Source: Zoogloeaceae bacterium
Lineage (GTDB): Bacteria > Pseudomonadota > Gammaproteobacteria > Burkholderiales > Rhodocyclaceae
Assembly (NCBI GenBank): GCA_031281985.1
Contig: JAITEO010000314.1
Coordinates: 1-5,861, forward strand
DNA: 5,861 bases
Direction: 5' to 3'
Numbering within the stretch: the stretch's first letter is position 1; the number at the start of each line of letters is the position of its first letter. This document shows positions 1-5,861 of the stretch, piece by piece. The position numbers were made by a program, and so were the translations under genes. Under the pieces are notes generated by a model. That model was not told where the DNA came from, ran no database searches, and worked only from the letters and a program-made list of their open reading frames with translations.

Positions 1-77
1 TCTTGGGGTTTGAAACCAGGCGAAGCCTGGCTTCAAACCGTGTAAACCCAACGCAAAACCAGCGCGGCCTGGGGGTT

Positions 78-182
78 CTCGTAGGGGCGCGCTGCGCGCG
101 CCCGCAAACCGTTCCCGCCGTGTAACGGCAGGCGGGCGCATGCAATGCGCCCCTACGGGATCGCGCAGATGGGTAGTGGGTT
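78..182. mobile_element. Small palindromic MITE/REP-like insertion in module copy A
   Basis: This segment is absent from the otherwise alignable copy at 5145-5269. It contains an 11-bp terminal inverted repeat, CGTAGGGGCGC at 80-90 and its complement at 147-157. Inside each end is a strong hairpin: 85-92 with 96-103 (8 bp, TGC loop), and 134-141 with 145-152 (8 bp, GCA loop). A smaller central palindrome pairs 117-121 with 125-129. GGGTT occurs at 73-77 and again at 178-182, which could be a 5-bp target duplication. However, about 20 bp (158-177) lies between the right inverted repeat and that direct repeat, so the true right end is uncertain. There is no coding capacity. If mobile, it would need a transposase supplied from elsewhere. 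Confidence 0.55.
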
Positions 183-198
183 ACGTTGCTTTTCCACC

Positions 199-229
199 AA
201 AAAAGGGCAGGCTTCGCCTGCCCTTTTTT
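199..229 (-). terminator. Rho-independent terminator downstream of cysA, probably bidirectional
   Basis: A perfect 14-bp stem: six A plus GGGCAGGC (199-212) pairs with GCCTGCCC plus six T (216-229) around a TTC loop. The A tract on one side and T tract on the other give a U-run in RNA from either strand. It can therefore end the sbp-cysTWA transcript, 45 bp past the cysA stop, and also any plus-strand transcript entering from the left. The core is nearly identical to the hairpin at 5146-5174. Confidence 0.88.
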
Positions 230-243
230 GCTGACTGACCCGG

Positions 244-267
244 CAAAAAGTGGTCTTTCACTTTTTG
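244..267 (-). terminator. Weak A/T-rich hairpin just after cysA
   Basis: CAAAAAGTG (244-252) pairs with CACTTTTTG (259-267) over a 6-nt loop, starting 7 bp beyond the cysA stop codon. Read on the minus strand, the stem ends in a run of T. It may be a weak first terminator or an mRNA 3'-end stabiliser ahead of the strong hairpin at 199-229. The stem is mostly A-T, so on its own it would terminate poorly. Confidence 0.4.
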
Positions 268-274
268 ACGTTTC

Positions 275-1414
275 CTAGATCCCCGCCCCCAGTTCGTTCC
301 CGTCGCGCTCGTTGTCCTCGCGCTCGAATACCTTCATGCGTGAGGGGGTGAGGCGCACGTTCTGGCCTTCGTGCAGGCCTTGCGTGACCAGTTGGGCGCG
401 GCTCATTTCCACCTCGAAGTGTTGGGCGTCGGCGGAGCGTCCCACGAGTTCGATGCGCGCGAGCGCGCCAAAGCCCAGGATGCGGGTGATCCGGGCGGCG
501 ACGCCGATGGCGTCGTTGGCCTCATTGCCCTCATCGCCCGCATCCTCCGGCACGATATCCAGTTCATGCGGGCGCACGAAGGCGGTGACGGATGCGCCCG
601 TGGTCAGGCTTCCGGCCTCTGGCGCGGTGTCGGCGTGCAAAAGCGTCTCCTCCAGACGCACGCGGCCAGCCTCGATGCGGCCATGAAAATAATTGACCGC
701 GCCCAGAAAGCCGTAAACAAAGGGCGTTGCCGGATGCTGATAGACTTCCTGCGGCGTGCCGATCTGTTCGACATGTCCGTGATTCATCAACACCACGCTG
801 TCGGAGACTTCCAGCGCCTCTTCCTGGTCGTGGGTGACGAAAATGGAGGTGATGTGCAGTTCGTCATGCAGACGCCGAAGCCAGCGGCGCAGTTCCTTCC
901 TGACCTTGGCGTCGAGCGCACCGAAGGGTTCGTCGAGCAGCAGCACGCGCGGTTCCACCGCCAGGGCGCGGGCGAGCGCGATGCGTTGCCGCTGGCCGCC
1001 GGAGAGTTGCGCGGGCAGATGATCGGCAAGCCAGTCGAGTTGCACCAGTTCCAGGAGCGTGTGCACCCGCTTGCGGATTTCCGCTTCCGCTGGCCGCTGT
1101 TTGCGCGGTTTTACCCGCAATCCGAAGGCGACGTTCTCGAAGACGCTCAGGTGGCGAAAAAGCGCGTAATGCTGGAAGACGAAGCCGACCTGGCGTTCGC
1201 GCACGTGCGTGCTGGAAGCGTCCTCGCCCTCCAGGAGCACCGTGCCCCGATCCGCGGTTTCCAGACCGGCGATGATGCGCAACAGCGTGGTCTTGCCGCA
1301 GCCGGAAGGGCCGAGCAGCGCCGTCAGTTGTCCGCCGGGAAAGGCGAGGCTGACGTCGTCCAGGGCGACGAAATTGCCGAATTGCTTGTGGATGCCGCGT
1401 ACTTCGATGCTCAT
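275..1414 (-). CDS. cysA: Sulfate/thiosulfate ABC transporter ATP-binding protein CysA
   Basis: This 379-residue cytoplasmic ATPase powers sulfate import through the CysT/CysW channel. All ABC landmarks are present: Walker [10 protein letters not shown] (35-43), Q-loop glutamine in VFQHYALF (Q81), signature LSGGQ (137-141), Walker B with DEP (161-163), D-loop GALDA (165-169) and switch histidine H195. The segment after [16 protein letters not shown] is typical of CysA. A C-terminal TOBE-like domain follows, from about residue 240. It contains an acidic stretch near 290-303 ([13 protein letters not shown]) that looks like a linker. The ATG overlaps the cysW stop as ATGA, and AGGAAA (complement of 1422-1427) sits 7 nt upstream. 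The length fits the family, at roughly 350-380 residues. A related importer ATPase is possible from motifs alone, but the operon makes CysA very likely. Confidence 0.96.
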   Translation of the reverse strand: MSIEVRGIHKQFGNFVALDDVSLAFPGGQLTALLGPSGCGKTTLLRIIAGLETADRGTVLLEGEDASSTHVRERQVGFVFQHYALFRHLSVFENVAFGLRVKPRKQRPAEAEIRKRVHTLLELVQLDWLADHLPAQLSGGQRQRIALARALAVEPRVLLLDEPFGALDAKVRKELRRWLRRLHDELHITSIFVTHDQEEALEVSDSVVLMNHGHVEQIGTPQEVYQHPATPFVYGFLGAVNYFHGRIEAGRVRLEETLLHADTAPEAGSLTTGASVTAFVRPHELDIVPEDAGDEGNEANDAIGVAARITRILGFGALARIELVGRSADAQHFEVEMSRAQLVTQGLHEGQNVRLTPSRMKVFEREDNERDGNELGAGI

Positions 1415-2418
1415 GGGCTGGTTTCCTGTGCGTCGTTATTCAAATCCAGGCTTTGTTCCGCCTTCCATTCCACCCAACTCTTGACGGCGAGCGTCACCAG
1501 CGCCAGGAGCGCCAGGAGCGAGGCGACGGCGAAGGAAGCGGCAAAATTGTATTCGTTGTAGAGAATCTCGACTTGCAAGGGCATGGTGTTGGTCATGCCG
1601 CGAATGTGGCCGGAAACCACCGATACCGCGCCGAATTCGCCCATGGCGCGGGCGTTGCAGAGGATCACGCCGTAGAGCAGTCCCCATTTGATGTTCGGCA
1701 GCGTCACCCGCCAGAAAGTCTGCCAGCCGCGCGCGCCCAGCACGATGGCGGCTTCTTCCTCCTCGCGTCCCTGCGCCTGCATCAGGGGAATCAGTTCGCG
1801 GGCGACGAAGGGGAAAGTGACGAACACCGTCGCCAGCACGATGCCCGGAACGGCGAAGATGATTTTCGTATCGCCCAGCACGGGCGCAACGGAACAGGCC
1901 AACCATTCCGGGTACGCAACCGCAAGCGGAGCGCCATCCCGGCAGGCGCTGGCGATCGTGCCCCAGTACTGGAAAAACGGGGCAAACCAGCCATGCTGGG
2001 TGCTGAACACCAACACGAACACCAGACCGGCAATCACCGGCGAAACGGAAAACGGCAGGTCGATCAGGGTGGTGAGCAACTGCTTGCCGCGAAACTCGAA
2101 CTTGGCGATGCACCAGGCCGCCGTCACGCCGAACAGCAGGTTGAGCGGCAGGGCGATGGCGGCGGTAATCAGGGTAAGCCGGATGGCGGCAAGCGCGTCC
2201 GGGTCGGCGATGGCCGCCCAATAGGCTTCCAGCCCCTTGCGCAAGGCTTCCGCAAAGACGAGGATGAGCGGCAGGAGCAAGAAAACGCCAAAGAAAAGGA
2301 GCGCAAGGGAGAGCACCAGACGCTTCACCCACGGCGCTTCGCGCGTGGCGTTGCTATGCTCGAAACGAGTGTCGCGGGCGCGCTTCTTGCGCAGCAGCCC
2401 GGAAGAAGCGGCGCTCAT
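1411..2418 (-). CDS. cysW: Sulfate ABC transporter permease CysW
   Basis: This 335-residue inner-membrane protein forms one half of the sulfate channel. After a basic N-terminal tail (about 30 residues) the first membrane helix spans about 33-56, with further hydrophobic segments near 79-105, 117-139, 186-210, 245-265 and 300-320. The ATPase-docking EAA loop is clear: [20 protein letters not shown] (219-238), with its conserved glycine. The phrase [24 protein letters not shown] and the following [12 protein letters not shown] are family hallmarks. The start is set by the ATGA overlap with the cysT stop and a strong GGAGGGG site. A longer in-frame reading upstream runs through cysT in a shifted frame and is not real. 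Residues about 148-181 form a periplasmic-side insertion with two cysteines (159, 175) that is not in the E. coli protein as I recall it. Confidence 0.95.
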   Translation of the reverse strand: MSAASSGLLRKKRARDTRFEHSNATREAPWVKRLVLSLALLFFGVFLLLPLILVFAEALRKGLEAYWAAIADPDALAAIRLTLITAAIALPLNLLFGVTAAWCIAKFEFRGKQLLTTLIDLPFSVSPVIAGLVFVLVFSTQHGWFAPFFQYWGTIASACRDGAPLAVAYPEWLACSVAPVLGDTKIIFAVPGIVLATVFVTFPFVARELIPLMQAQGREEEEAAIVLGARGWQTFWRVTLPNIKWGLLYGVILCNARAMGEFGAVSVVSGHIRGMTNTMPLQVEILYNEYNFAASFAVASLLALLALVTLAVKSWVEWKAEQSLDLNNDAQETSP

Positions 2419-3359
2419 CCGCGTCCCCTCCGTATGCGCTGACCACTCCAGGCTTGCAGGACGTTGATCAGCAGCAACAAGACGAAGGACAGGAGCAGCA
2501 TCACCGCCGCCACCGCCGTCGCGCCCACGTAATCGTACTGTTCCAGCTTGGTGATGATGATGAGCGGCGTGATTTCCGAAACCAGCGGCGTGTTGCCGGC
2601 GATGAAGATTACCGAGCCATATTCCCCCACCGCGCGCGCAAAGGCGAGCGCAAAGCCGGTGAGCAGGGCGGGCAGCAGAATCGGCAGCAGCACGCGGTAA
2701 AAGGTCTGCCAGCGCTGCGCGCCCAGGCTGGCGGCGGCTTCTTCCAGTTCCATGTCCAGGTCTTCCAGAATCGGCTGCACGGTGCGCACCACGAAGGGCA
2801 GGCCGATGAAAATCAGCGCCACGAGAATGCCCAGCGGCGTATAGGCCACCTTGACGCCCCAACCGGCCAGCGCTTCCACGCAGGCGCCAGACAGGGATTC
2901 GGCGGCCTGCTCCGTTCCGCCCAGACGCAGCCAAAGCGCCGCCAGCAGGGAGCCGATAAAGGGGCCGGGCGTCTCCAGGAGTTTTCCCAGCCAGCCATTA
3001 CTTGCATACAGCGCGGTCAGCGCGATGCCCGCTACCGCTGTCGGCAGGGCAAACGGCAGATCCACCAGGGCGTCGACCAGTTTCTTGCCCGGAAAGCTGT
3101 AGCGCACCAGCGACCAGGCCAGCAGCAGGCCAAACACGGAATTGATGGCCGCCGCCGCCAGCGACAGGCCAAAGCTGACCTTGTAGGACGCCACGACGCG
3201 CGGGGCGCTGACGACCTTCCAGAATTCCGCCGGACTCAACTCGGCGGACTTGAGGAAGACCGCCGCCAGCGGAATCAGGACGATGAGCGAAAGGTAGAGG
3301 AGCGTGTATCCCAGCGTCAGGGAAAAGCCCGGCAGGACACTCTTGTGCCGCCGCGCCAT
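2415..3359 (-). CDS. cysT: Sulfate ABC transporter permease CysT (CysU)
   Basis: This 314-residue inner-membrane protein is the partner of CysW in the sulfate channel. Hydrophobic segments lie near 14-36, 60-85, 97-119, 175-195, 225-245 and 280-303. The EAA loop that contacts CysA is visible at 206-226 ([18 protein letters not shown]). [17 protein letters not shown] and [12 protein letters not shown] are characteristic of CysT. The start codon directly abuts the sbp stop (TAA then ATG). Its ribosome site is weak (a GGA inside the end of sbp), so translation probably depends on ribosomes finishing sbp. Residues about 130-165 ([11 protein letters not shown] and an Ala/Glu-rich stretch with C160) replace what is a short turn in the E. 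coli protein. CysT is the usual name and CysU the synonym. Confidence 0.95.
   Translation of the reverse strand: MARRHKSVLPGFSLTLGYTLLYLSLIVLIPLAAVFLKSAELSPAEFWKVVSAPRVVASYKVSFGLSLAAAAINSVFGLLLAWSLVRYSFPGKKLVDALVDLPFALPTAVAGIALTALYASNGWLGKLLETPGPFIGSLLAALWLRLGGTEQAAESLSGACVEALAGWGVKVAYTPLGILVALIFIGLPFVVRTVQPILEDLDMELEEAAASLGAQRWQTFYRVLLPILLPALLTGFALAFARAVGEYGSVIFIAGNTPLVSEITPLIIITKLEQYDYVGATAVAAVMLLLSFVLLLLINVLQAWSGQRIRRGRG
2425..2431 (-). promoter_or_regulatory. Ribosome binding site of cysW
   Basis: GGAGGGG on the minus strand lies 6 nt before the ATG at 2418. It sits inside the end of cysT and fixes the cysW start at MSAASSG rather than at any upstream in-frame codon. Confidence 0.85.
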
Positions 3360-4361
3360 TTAGGGGTGTTCCACAATCTGGTCGTAGATGCCGCCATCGG
3401 CGAAATGGGTTTTTTGTACCGCTGCCCAGCCGCCCAGCGCGCTTTCCACCGTGAAGGTGCGCACGGCGGGAAAATGTGCCGCGTATTGCCTCAGCACCGC
3501 CGGATCGCGCGGACGGAAATGGTGCCGGGCAATAATCTGTTGCCCTGCCGGAGAAAACAGAAAATTCAGGTAGGCGGTTGCCGCTTCGCGCGTGCCGCGT
3601 TTGTCGACCACCTTGTCGACGATAGCCACCGGCGCGGCGGCTTCGATGGTGAGGGCGGGGTACACCACCTCGAAACGTTCGTCGCCCAATTCATCGGCAA
3701 TCAGCGCCGCCTCGTTCTCGAAAGTCACCAGCACATCGCCGATGTCGCGCTGGGTAAAGGTCGTCGTTGCGCCGCGTCCGCCGCCATCGAGCACCGGTAC
3801 GTTCTTGAACAGCGCCGCCACGAACTTTTGCGCCTCGGCGGCATTGTTGCCATTCTTCTGCAGCGCCTGCCCCCAGGCCGCCAGATAGGTGTAGCGGCCA
3901 TTGCCGGAAGTCTTGGGATTGGGGACGATTACCGAAATGCCGGGACGCGCCAGATCCGCCCAATCCTTGATGCCCTTGGGATTTCCCTTGCGTACCAGGA
4001 ACACGGAGACCGTGGTGTAGGGCGCGGATCCATGCGGGAAACGCCGCTTCCAGTCGGCGGCCACCAGCGCGCCGCGCTCGACCAGGATGTCGATGTCCGG
4101 CGACTGGTTCATGGTCACCACATCCGCTTCCAGCCCCGCCGCTACCGATAGCGCCTGTTTGCTGGAGCCGCCATGCGACTGGTTGATTTCGATGCGCGCC
4201 TGTTTTCTTGCCTGCCACTCGGCGGCAAATGCCGGATTGATGTCCTTGTACAACTCACGCGAGACATCGTAGGAAACGTTGAGCAGACTCAATTCCGCCC
4301 TGACCGGCAGAGCAAGGAACGCCAACAGGGATAGGTACAGGGGAAAAGACAGGGCGCGCAT
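3360..4361 (-). CDS. sbp: Periplasmic sulfate-binding protein (Sbp/CysP family)
   Basis: This 333-residue secreted protein captures sulfate and delivers it to CysT/CysW. A Sec signal peptide (hydrophobic 4-19, then PVRA) suggests cleavage after A22, and mature ELSLLNVSYD would be the new start. Family ligand-site motifs appear in order: VSYDVSRELY (29-38), NQSHGGSSKQA (60-70), PNPKTSGNGRYTY (147-159) and GGRGATTTF (194-202). The ending HFADGGIYDQIVE is also typical. Some motifs (NPKTSG, GGRGATTTF) recall thiosulfate-binding CysP. Others (SYDVSREL, RPRDP, the C-terminus) recall Sbp, so the substrate preference is open. There is no cysteine, and only one methionine (M84) after the signal peptide. 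The start is supported by AAAGGAG 8 nt upstream. It is the first gene of the operon and usually the most highly expressed. Confidence 0.94.
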   Translation of the reverse strand: MRALSFPLYLSLLAFLALPVRAELSLLNVSYDVSRELYKDINPAFAAEWQARKQARIEINQSHGGSSKQALSVAAGLEADVVTMNQSPDIDILVERGALVAADWKRRFPHGSAPYTTVSVFLVRKGNPKGIKDWADLARPGISVIVPNPKTSGNGRYTYLAAWGQALQKNGNNAAEAQKFVAALFKNVPVLDGGGRGATTTFTQRDIGDVLVTFENEAALIADELGDERFEVVYPALTIEAAAPVAIVDKVVDKRGTREAATAYLNFLFSPAGQQIIARHHFRPRDPAVLRQYAAHFPAVRTFTVESALGGWAAVQKTHFADGGIYDQIVEHP

Positions 4362-4369
4362 GGGGAAGA

Positions 4370-4376
4370 CTCCTTT
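4370..4376 (-). promoter_or_regulatory. Ribosome binding site of sbp
   Basis: AAAGGAG on the minus strand lies 8 nt before the ATG at 4361. This is a near-ideal Shine-Dalgarno site and supports that start, which also yields a complete signal peptide. Confidence 0.85.
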
Positions 4377-4460
4377 ATGGGAATGGCAGGAAGTCTAAAC
4401 GGCAAATACGCAGTAAAAAATAATAAAAAGGTCGATGCTTATGCGTGAAAAGCATATGGC
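4377..4460 (-). promoter_or_regulatory. Probable control region of the sbp-cysTWA operon
   Basis: This is the only substantial gap before the operon, so it should hold the promoter. It contains an A/T-rich tract (4413-4430) unlike its GC-rich surroundings. TATTAT (minus strand, within the T-rich run) is a possible -10 box, but no convincing -35 box stands at the right distance. In enterobacteria the equivalent operons need the LysR-type activator CysB, which binds A/T-rich upstream DNA; use of CysB here is inference. Confidence 0.35.
4435..4455. repeat. Inverted repeat ATGCTT-N9-AAGCAT between phaR and sbp
   Basis: Two exact 6-bp arms (4435-4440 and 4450-4455) are separated by 9 bp. Read on the minus strand, the repeat is followed by CGAC and a long T-rich run. 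It could therefore be a weak terminator for phaR, whose stop is about 50 bp upstream. Alternatively its 21-bp dyad size suits a LysR-type operator for sbp. The sequence does not decide between these. Confidence 0.4.
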
Positions 4461-4506
4461 TTTGCGCGTCCGCGCCTGTGGGAAAGGCAAGGCGCATGGC
4501 GGCGTG

Positions 4507-5052
4507 TCAGTTTTCGGTTTCCGCGTAGTGGATGCCGGAGAGCATGTGGCGTGCCTGGTTCTGGATTTGATCCTGCATTTGCTGGAGCATTTTCTGGCTT
4601 TGTTCCATGTAGGCCGACATCATGCTTTGCATGGCCGGTTGCTGGAGGTTGATGAACTGTGCCCAGAAATCCGGCGGCATTTGCGATGTGGCGTTTTCGC
4701 CGAAGACGGAGCGGGATTGTTCCTGCAATTTGTGCTGGAAGTCGAGGAAGCTGCGGATGTTGTTTTCCAGGTATTTGCCCAGCACGCCGCGCATGGCGTT
4801 GCCGTAGAGGCGGATCATCAGGCTCAGCAGTTCGCTGGAAAAAATCGGCACGCCGCCGCTTTCCTCTTCCAGCAGCACCTGCAACAGGATGCTGCGCGTC
4901 AGGTCTTCGCCGCTCTTGGCGTCGACGACCTTGAAATGGTCGTAGTGCAGCACCAGTTCCTTGATGTCGCTCAAGGTGATGTAGCTGCTGGTCAGGGTGT
5001 CGTAGAGACGGCGATTGGGGTATTTCTTGATTTGTCGGATTTCTTCTGTCAT
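4507..5052 (-). CDS. phaR: Polyhydroxyalkanoate synthesis repressor PhaR
   Basis: This 181-residue cytoplasmic regulator binds DNA and also PHB. In known relatives it represses the phasin gene phaP and its own gene until polymer appears. The N-terminal DNA-binding domain (about 5-65) opens with the diagnostic IKKYPNRRLYDT (8-19) and SSYITLSDIKELV (22-34). The PHB-accumulation domain follows at about 69-108 (PIFSSELLSLMIRLYGNAMRG, then LENNIRSFLDFQ). The C-terminal 55 residues are rich in Gln and Met and read as an amphipathic helix (MEQSQKMLQQMQDQIQNQ), plausible for polymer binding. The ATG at 5052 is chosen over an in-frame ATG at 5100 because GGAG sits 8 nt before it and the family begins MT-(x)n-IKKYPNRR. 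The length matches the roughly 180-residue family. It is preceded by phaB, as in many betaproteobacterial pha loci. Confidence 0.95.
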   Translation of the reverse strand: MTEEIRQIKKYPNRRLYDTLTSSYITLSDIKELVLHYDHFKVVDAKSGEDLTRSILLQVLLEEESGGVPIFSSELLSLMIRLYGNAMRGVLGKYLENNIRSFLDFQHKLQEQSRSVFGENATSQMPPDFWAQFINLQQPAMQSMMSAYMEQSQKMLQQMQDQIQNQARHMLSGIHYAETEN

Positions 5053-5144
5053 CGGGGTTGCTCCGTGCGTTGTGTGCGGCGCGGCATCAAGGGGCGGCAA
5101 AAATGAAATCCATTTCTTGTCGGCCTTGTGCCGGTTCAGATAGT
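5053..5144 (-). promoter_or_regulatory. phaR upstream region with a small palindrome
   Basis: The region lies between the phaB terminator and phaR and must hold the phaR promoter if the terminator is efficient. GAAAT-CC-ATTTC (5105-5116) is a perfect 5-bp-arm dyad that could be an operator. PhaR proteins often regulate their own gene, but the palindrome does not match the CTGC/GCAG-type site reported for Paracoccus PhaR. I could not place -35 and -10 boxes with confidence. Confidence 0.3.
5061..5064 (-). promoter_or_regulatory. Ribosome binding site of phaR
   Basis: GGAG on the minus strand lies 8 nt before the ATG at 5052. The alternative in-frame ATG at 5100 would add 16 residues unlike the family N-terminus, so this site decides the start. 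Confidence 0.75.
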
Positions 5145-5269
5145 AAAAAAGGGCAGGCGAAGCCCGCCCTTTTTGGGAGTAAAGGCAACGAAACCCCGCA
5201 GCCGGTCTGACTTTGCGTCGGGTTTACGCGGCTTGAAGCCAGGCCTTGCCTGGTTTTTCAAGCCCAAGA
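5145..5269 (-). repeat. Two-hairpin intergenic module, copy B (uninterrupted)
   Basis: On the minus strand this begins TCTTGGG about 38 bp after the phaB stop. A long hairpin follows: outer GGCTTGAA/TTCAAGCC, 5257-5264 with 5230-5237; inner CCAGGC/GCCTGG, 5248-5253 with 5239-5244. It continues through GTAAACCC-G-ACGCAAA (5213-5228) and CGTTGC, and ends in the terminator at 5146-5174. It aligns along its whole length with copy A at 1-229 once the 78-182 insertion is removed. It probably belongs to a dispersed family of terminator-bearing intergenic repeats. Confidence 0.75.
5146..5174 (-). terminator. Rho-independent terminator of phaB
   Basis: The stem is AAAAAGGGC-A-GGC (5146-5158) with GCC-C-GCCCTTTTT (5162-5174) and a 3-nt loop. 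The single A/C mismatch on the plus strand becomes a tolerated G-U pair in minus-strand RNA. The hairpin is therefore better suited to ending the phaB transcript than a plus-strand one. It lies 134 bp past the phaB stop and 94 bp before phaR, suggesting that phaR has its own promoter. Confidence 0.85.
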
Positions 5270-5307
5270 CAAACCGGCAAGAACACAGGGTTGTTTTTGC
5301 CGCCTTC

Positions 5308-5861
<554 letters not shown>

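Larger units (their letters stand above)
1..229 (+). repeat. Two-hairpin intergenic module, copy A (interrupted)
   Basis: This module matches the minus strand of 5145-5269. Both copies start with TCTTGGG and continue into a long hairpin. In this copy the hairpin is 7-21 paired with 25-39, with a GAA loop and a single A15/C31 mismatch. Both copies then carry GTAAACCC-R-ACGCAAA (42-57 here), a GGGTT segment and a CGTTGC segment (184-189 here). They end in an A-tract/T-tract terminator hairpin. Copy A is longer because about 105 bp (78-182) is inserted between GGGTT and CGTTGC. Its left end may extend beyond the window. It lies downstream of cysA, in the opposite orientation to that gene. It may also be the 3' region of a plus-strand gene left of the window. 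Confidence 0.75.

Noticed and set aside
80..157. CRISPR-like reading of the GC-rich palindromes
   Set aside because: There are only two palindromes of different sequence, with no regularly spaced identical repeats and no cas genes. A REP/MITE-like element explains them better.
371..1561. Plus-strand open frame (396 codons) opposite cysA
   Set aside because: It mirrors the cysA codons, has low-complexity composition and no recognisable motif. It is a shadow of cysA.
1453..2442. Plus-strand open frame (329 codons) opposite cysW
   Set aside because: It is a His/Gly/Arg/Gln-rich antisense reading without domain features, explained by the cysW coding strand.
2419..2934. Extended N-terminus for cysW reaching to 2934
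   Set aside because: The extra 172 codons read cysT in another frame. The ATG at 2418 has a strong ribosome site, an ATGA overlap and the expected start of the permease.
2454..4151. Long plus-strand open frame (565 codons) opposite sbp and cysT
   Set aside because: Its product is rich in Arg, Gln and Gly with no domain-like order, and it is antisense to two well-recognised genes. GC-rich codon bias commonly keeps the antisense frame open. No ribosome site or promoter supports it.
5075..5086. TGC-N6-GCA as a PhaR operator
   Set aside because: Arms of three bases in GC-rich DNA are expected by chance, and the spacing does not match the reported CTGC/GCAG-type site.
5053..5100. Longer phaR start at 5100
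   Set aside because: The 16 added residues do not look like the family N-terminus, whereas the ATG at 5052 has a well-spaced GGAG.
4435..5106. Plus-strand open frame (223 codons) opposite phaR
   Set aside because: It is antisense to a clear phaR, with His/Val/Phe-rich low-complexity sequence. No independent support was seen.

Overview
The window reads as a stretch of chromosome from a PHB-storing betaproteobacterium. GC content is high. All six genes lie on the minus strand and resemble betaproteobacterial sulfate-uptake and polyhydroxybutyrate genes. The Rhodocyclales (Azoarcus, Thauera, Dechloromonas and Accumulibacter relatives) would fit, but that placement is inference.

Layout from the right edge, following transcription. 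(1) 5308-5861 is the 3' three quarters of phaB, acetoacetyl-CoA reductase, cut by the window edge. (2) 5145-5269 holds a two-hairpin intergenic module ending in a rho-independent terminator. (3) 4507-5052 is phaR, the PHB-responsive repressor. (4) 4362-4506 is a short A/T-rich gap that must carry the sbp control region. (5) 275-4361 is a tightly packed sulfate ABC transporter operon, sbp-cysT-cysW-cysA. Its junctions are TAA/ATG abutment, ATGA overlap and ATGA overlap, so the four genes are probably translated in a coupled way. (6) 1-274 holds a weak hairpin, a strong terminator, and a second copy of the two-hairpin module interrupted by about 105 bp containing a palindromic, MITE-like sequence.

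Function. Sbp captures sulfate (possibly also thiosulfate) in the periplasm. CysT and CysW form the channel and CysA hydrolyses ATP, feeding assimilatory sulfate reduction. PhaB makes (R)-3-hydroxybutyryl-CoA for PHB synthase, and PhaR adjusts granule-associated gene expression to PHB content. Nothing shows that the two groups act together beyond being neighbours on one strand.

I see no new multi-gene system here. The most unusual signals are: (a) the duplicated intergenic module, whose long hairpin shows a compensatory base-pair change between copies; (b) the palindromic element that appears to have inserted into one copy; and (c) enlarged loops at equivalent positions in both permease subunits. 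No tRNA, rRNA, CRISPR array or transposase gene was seen.
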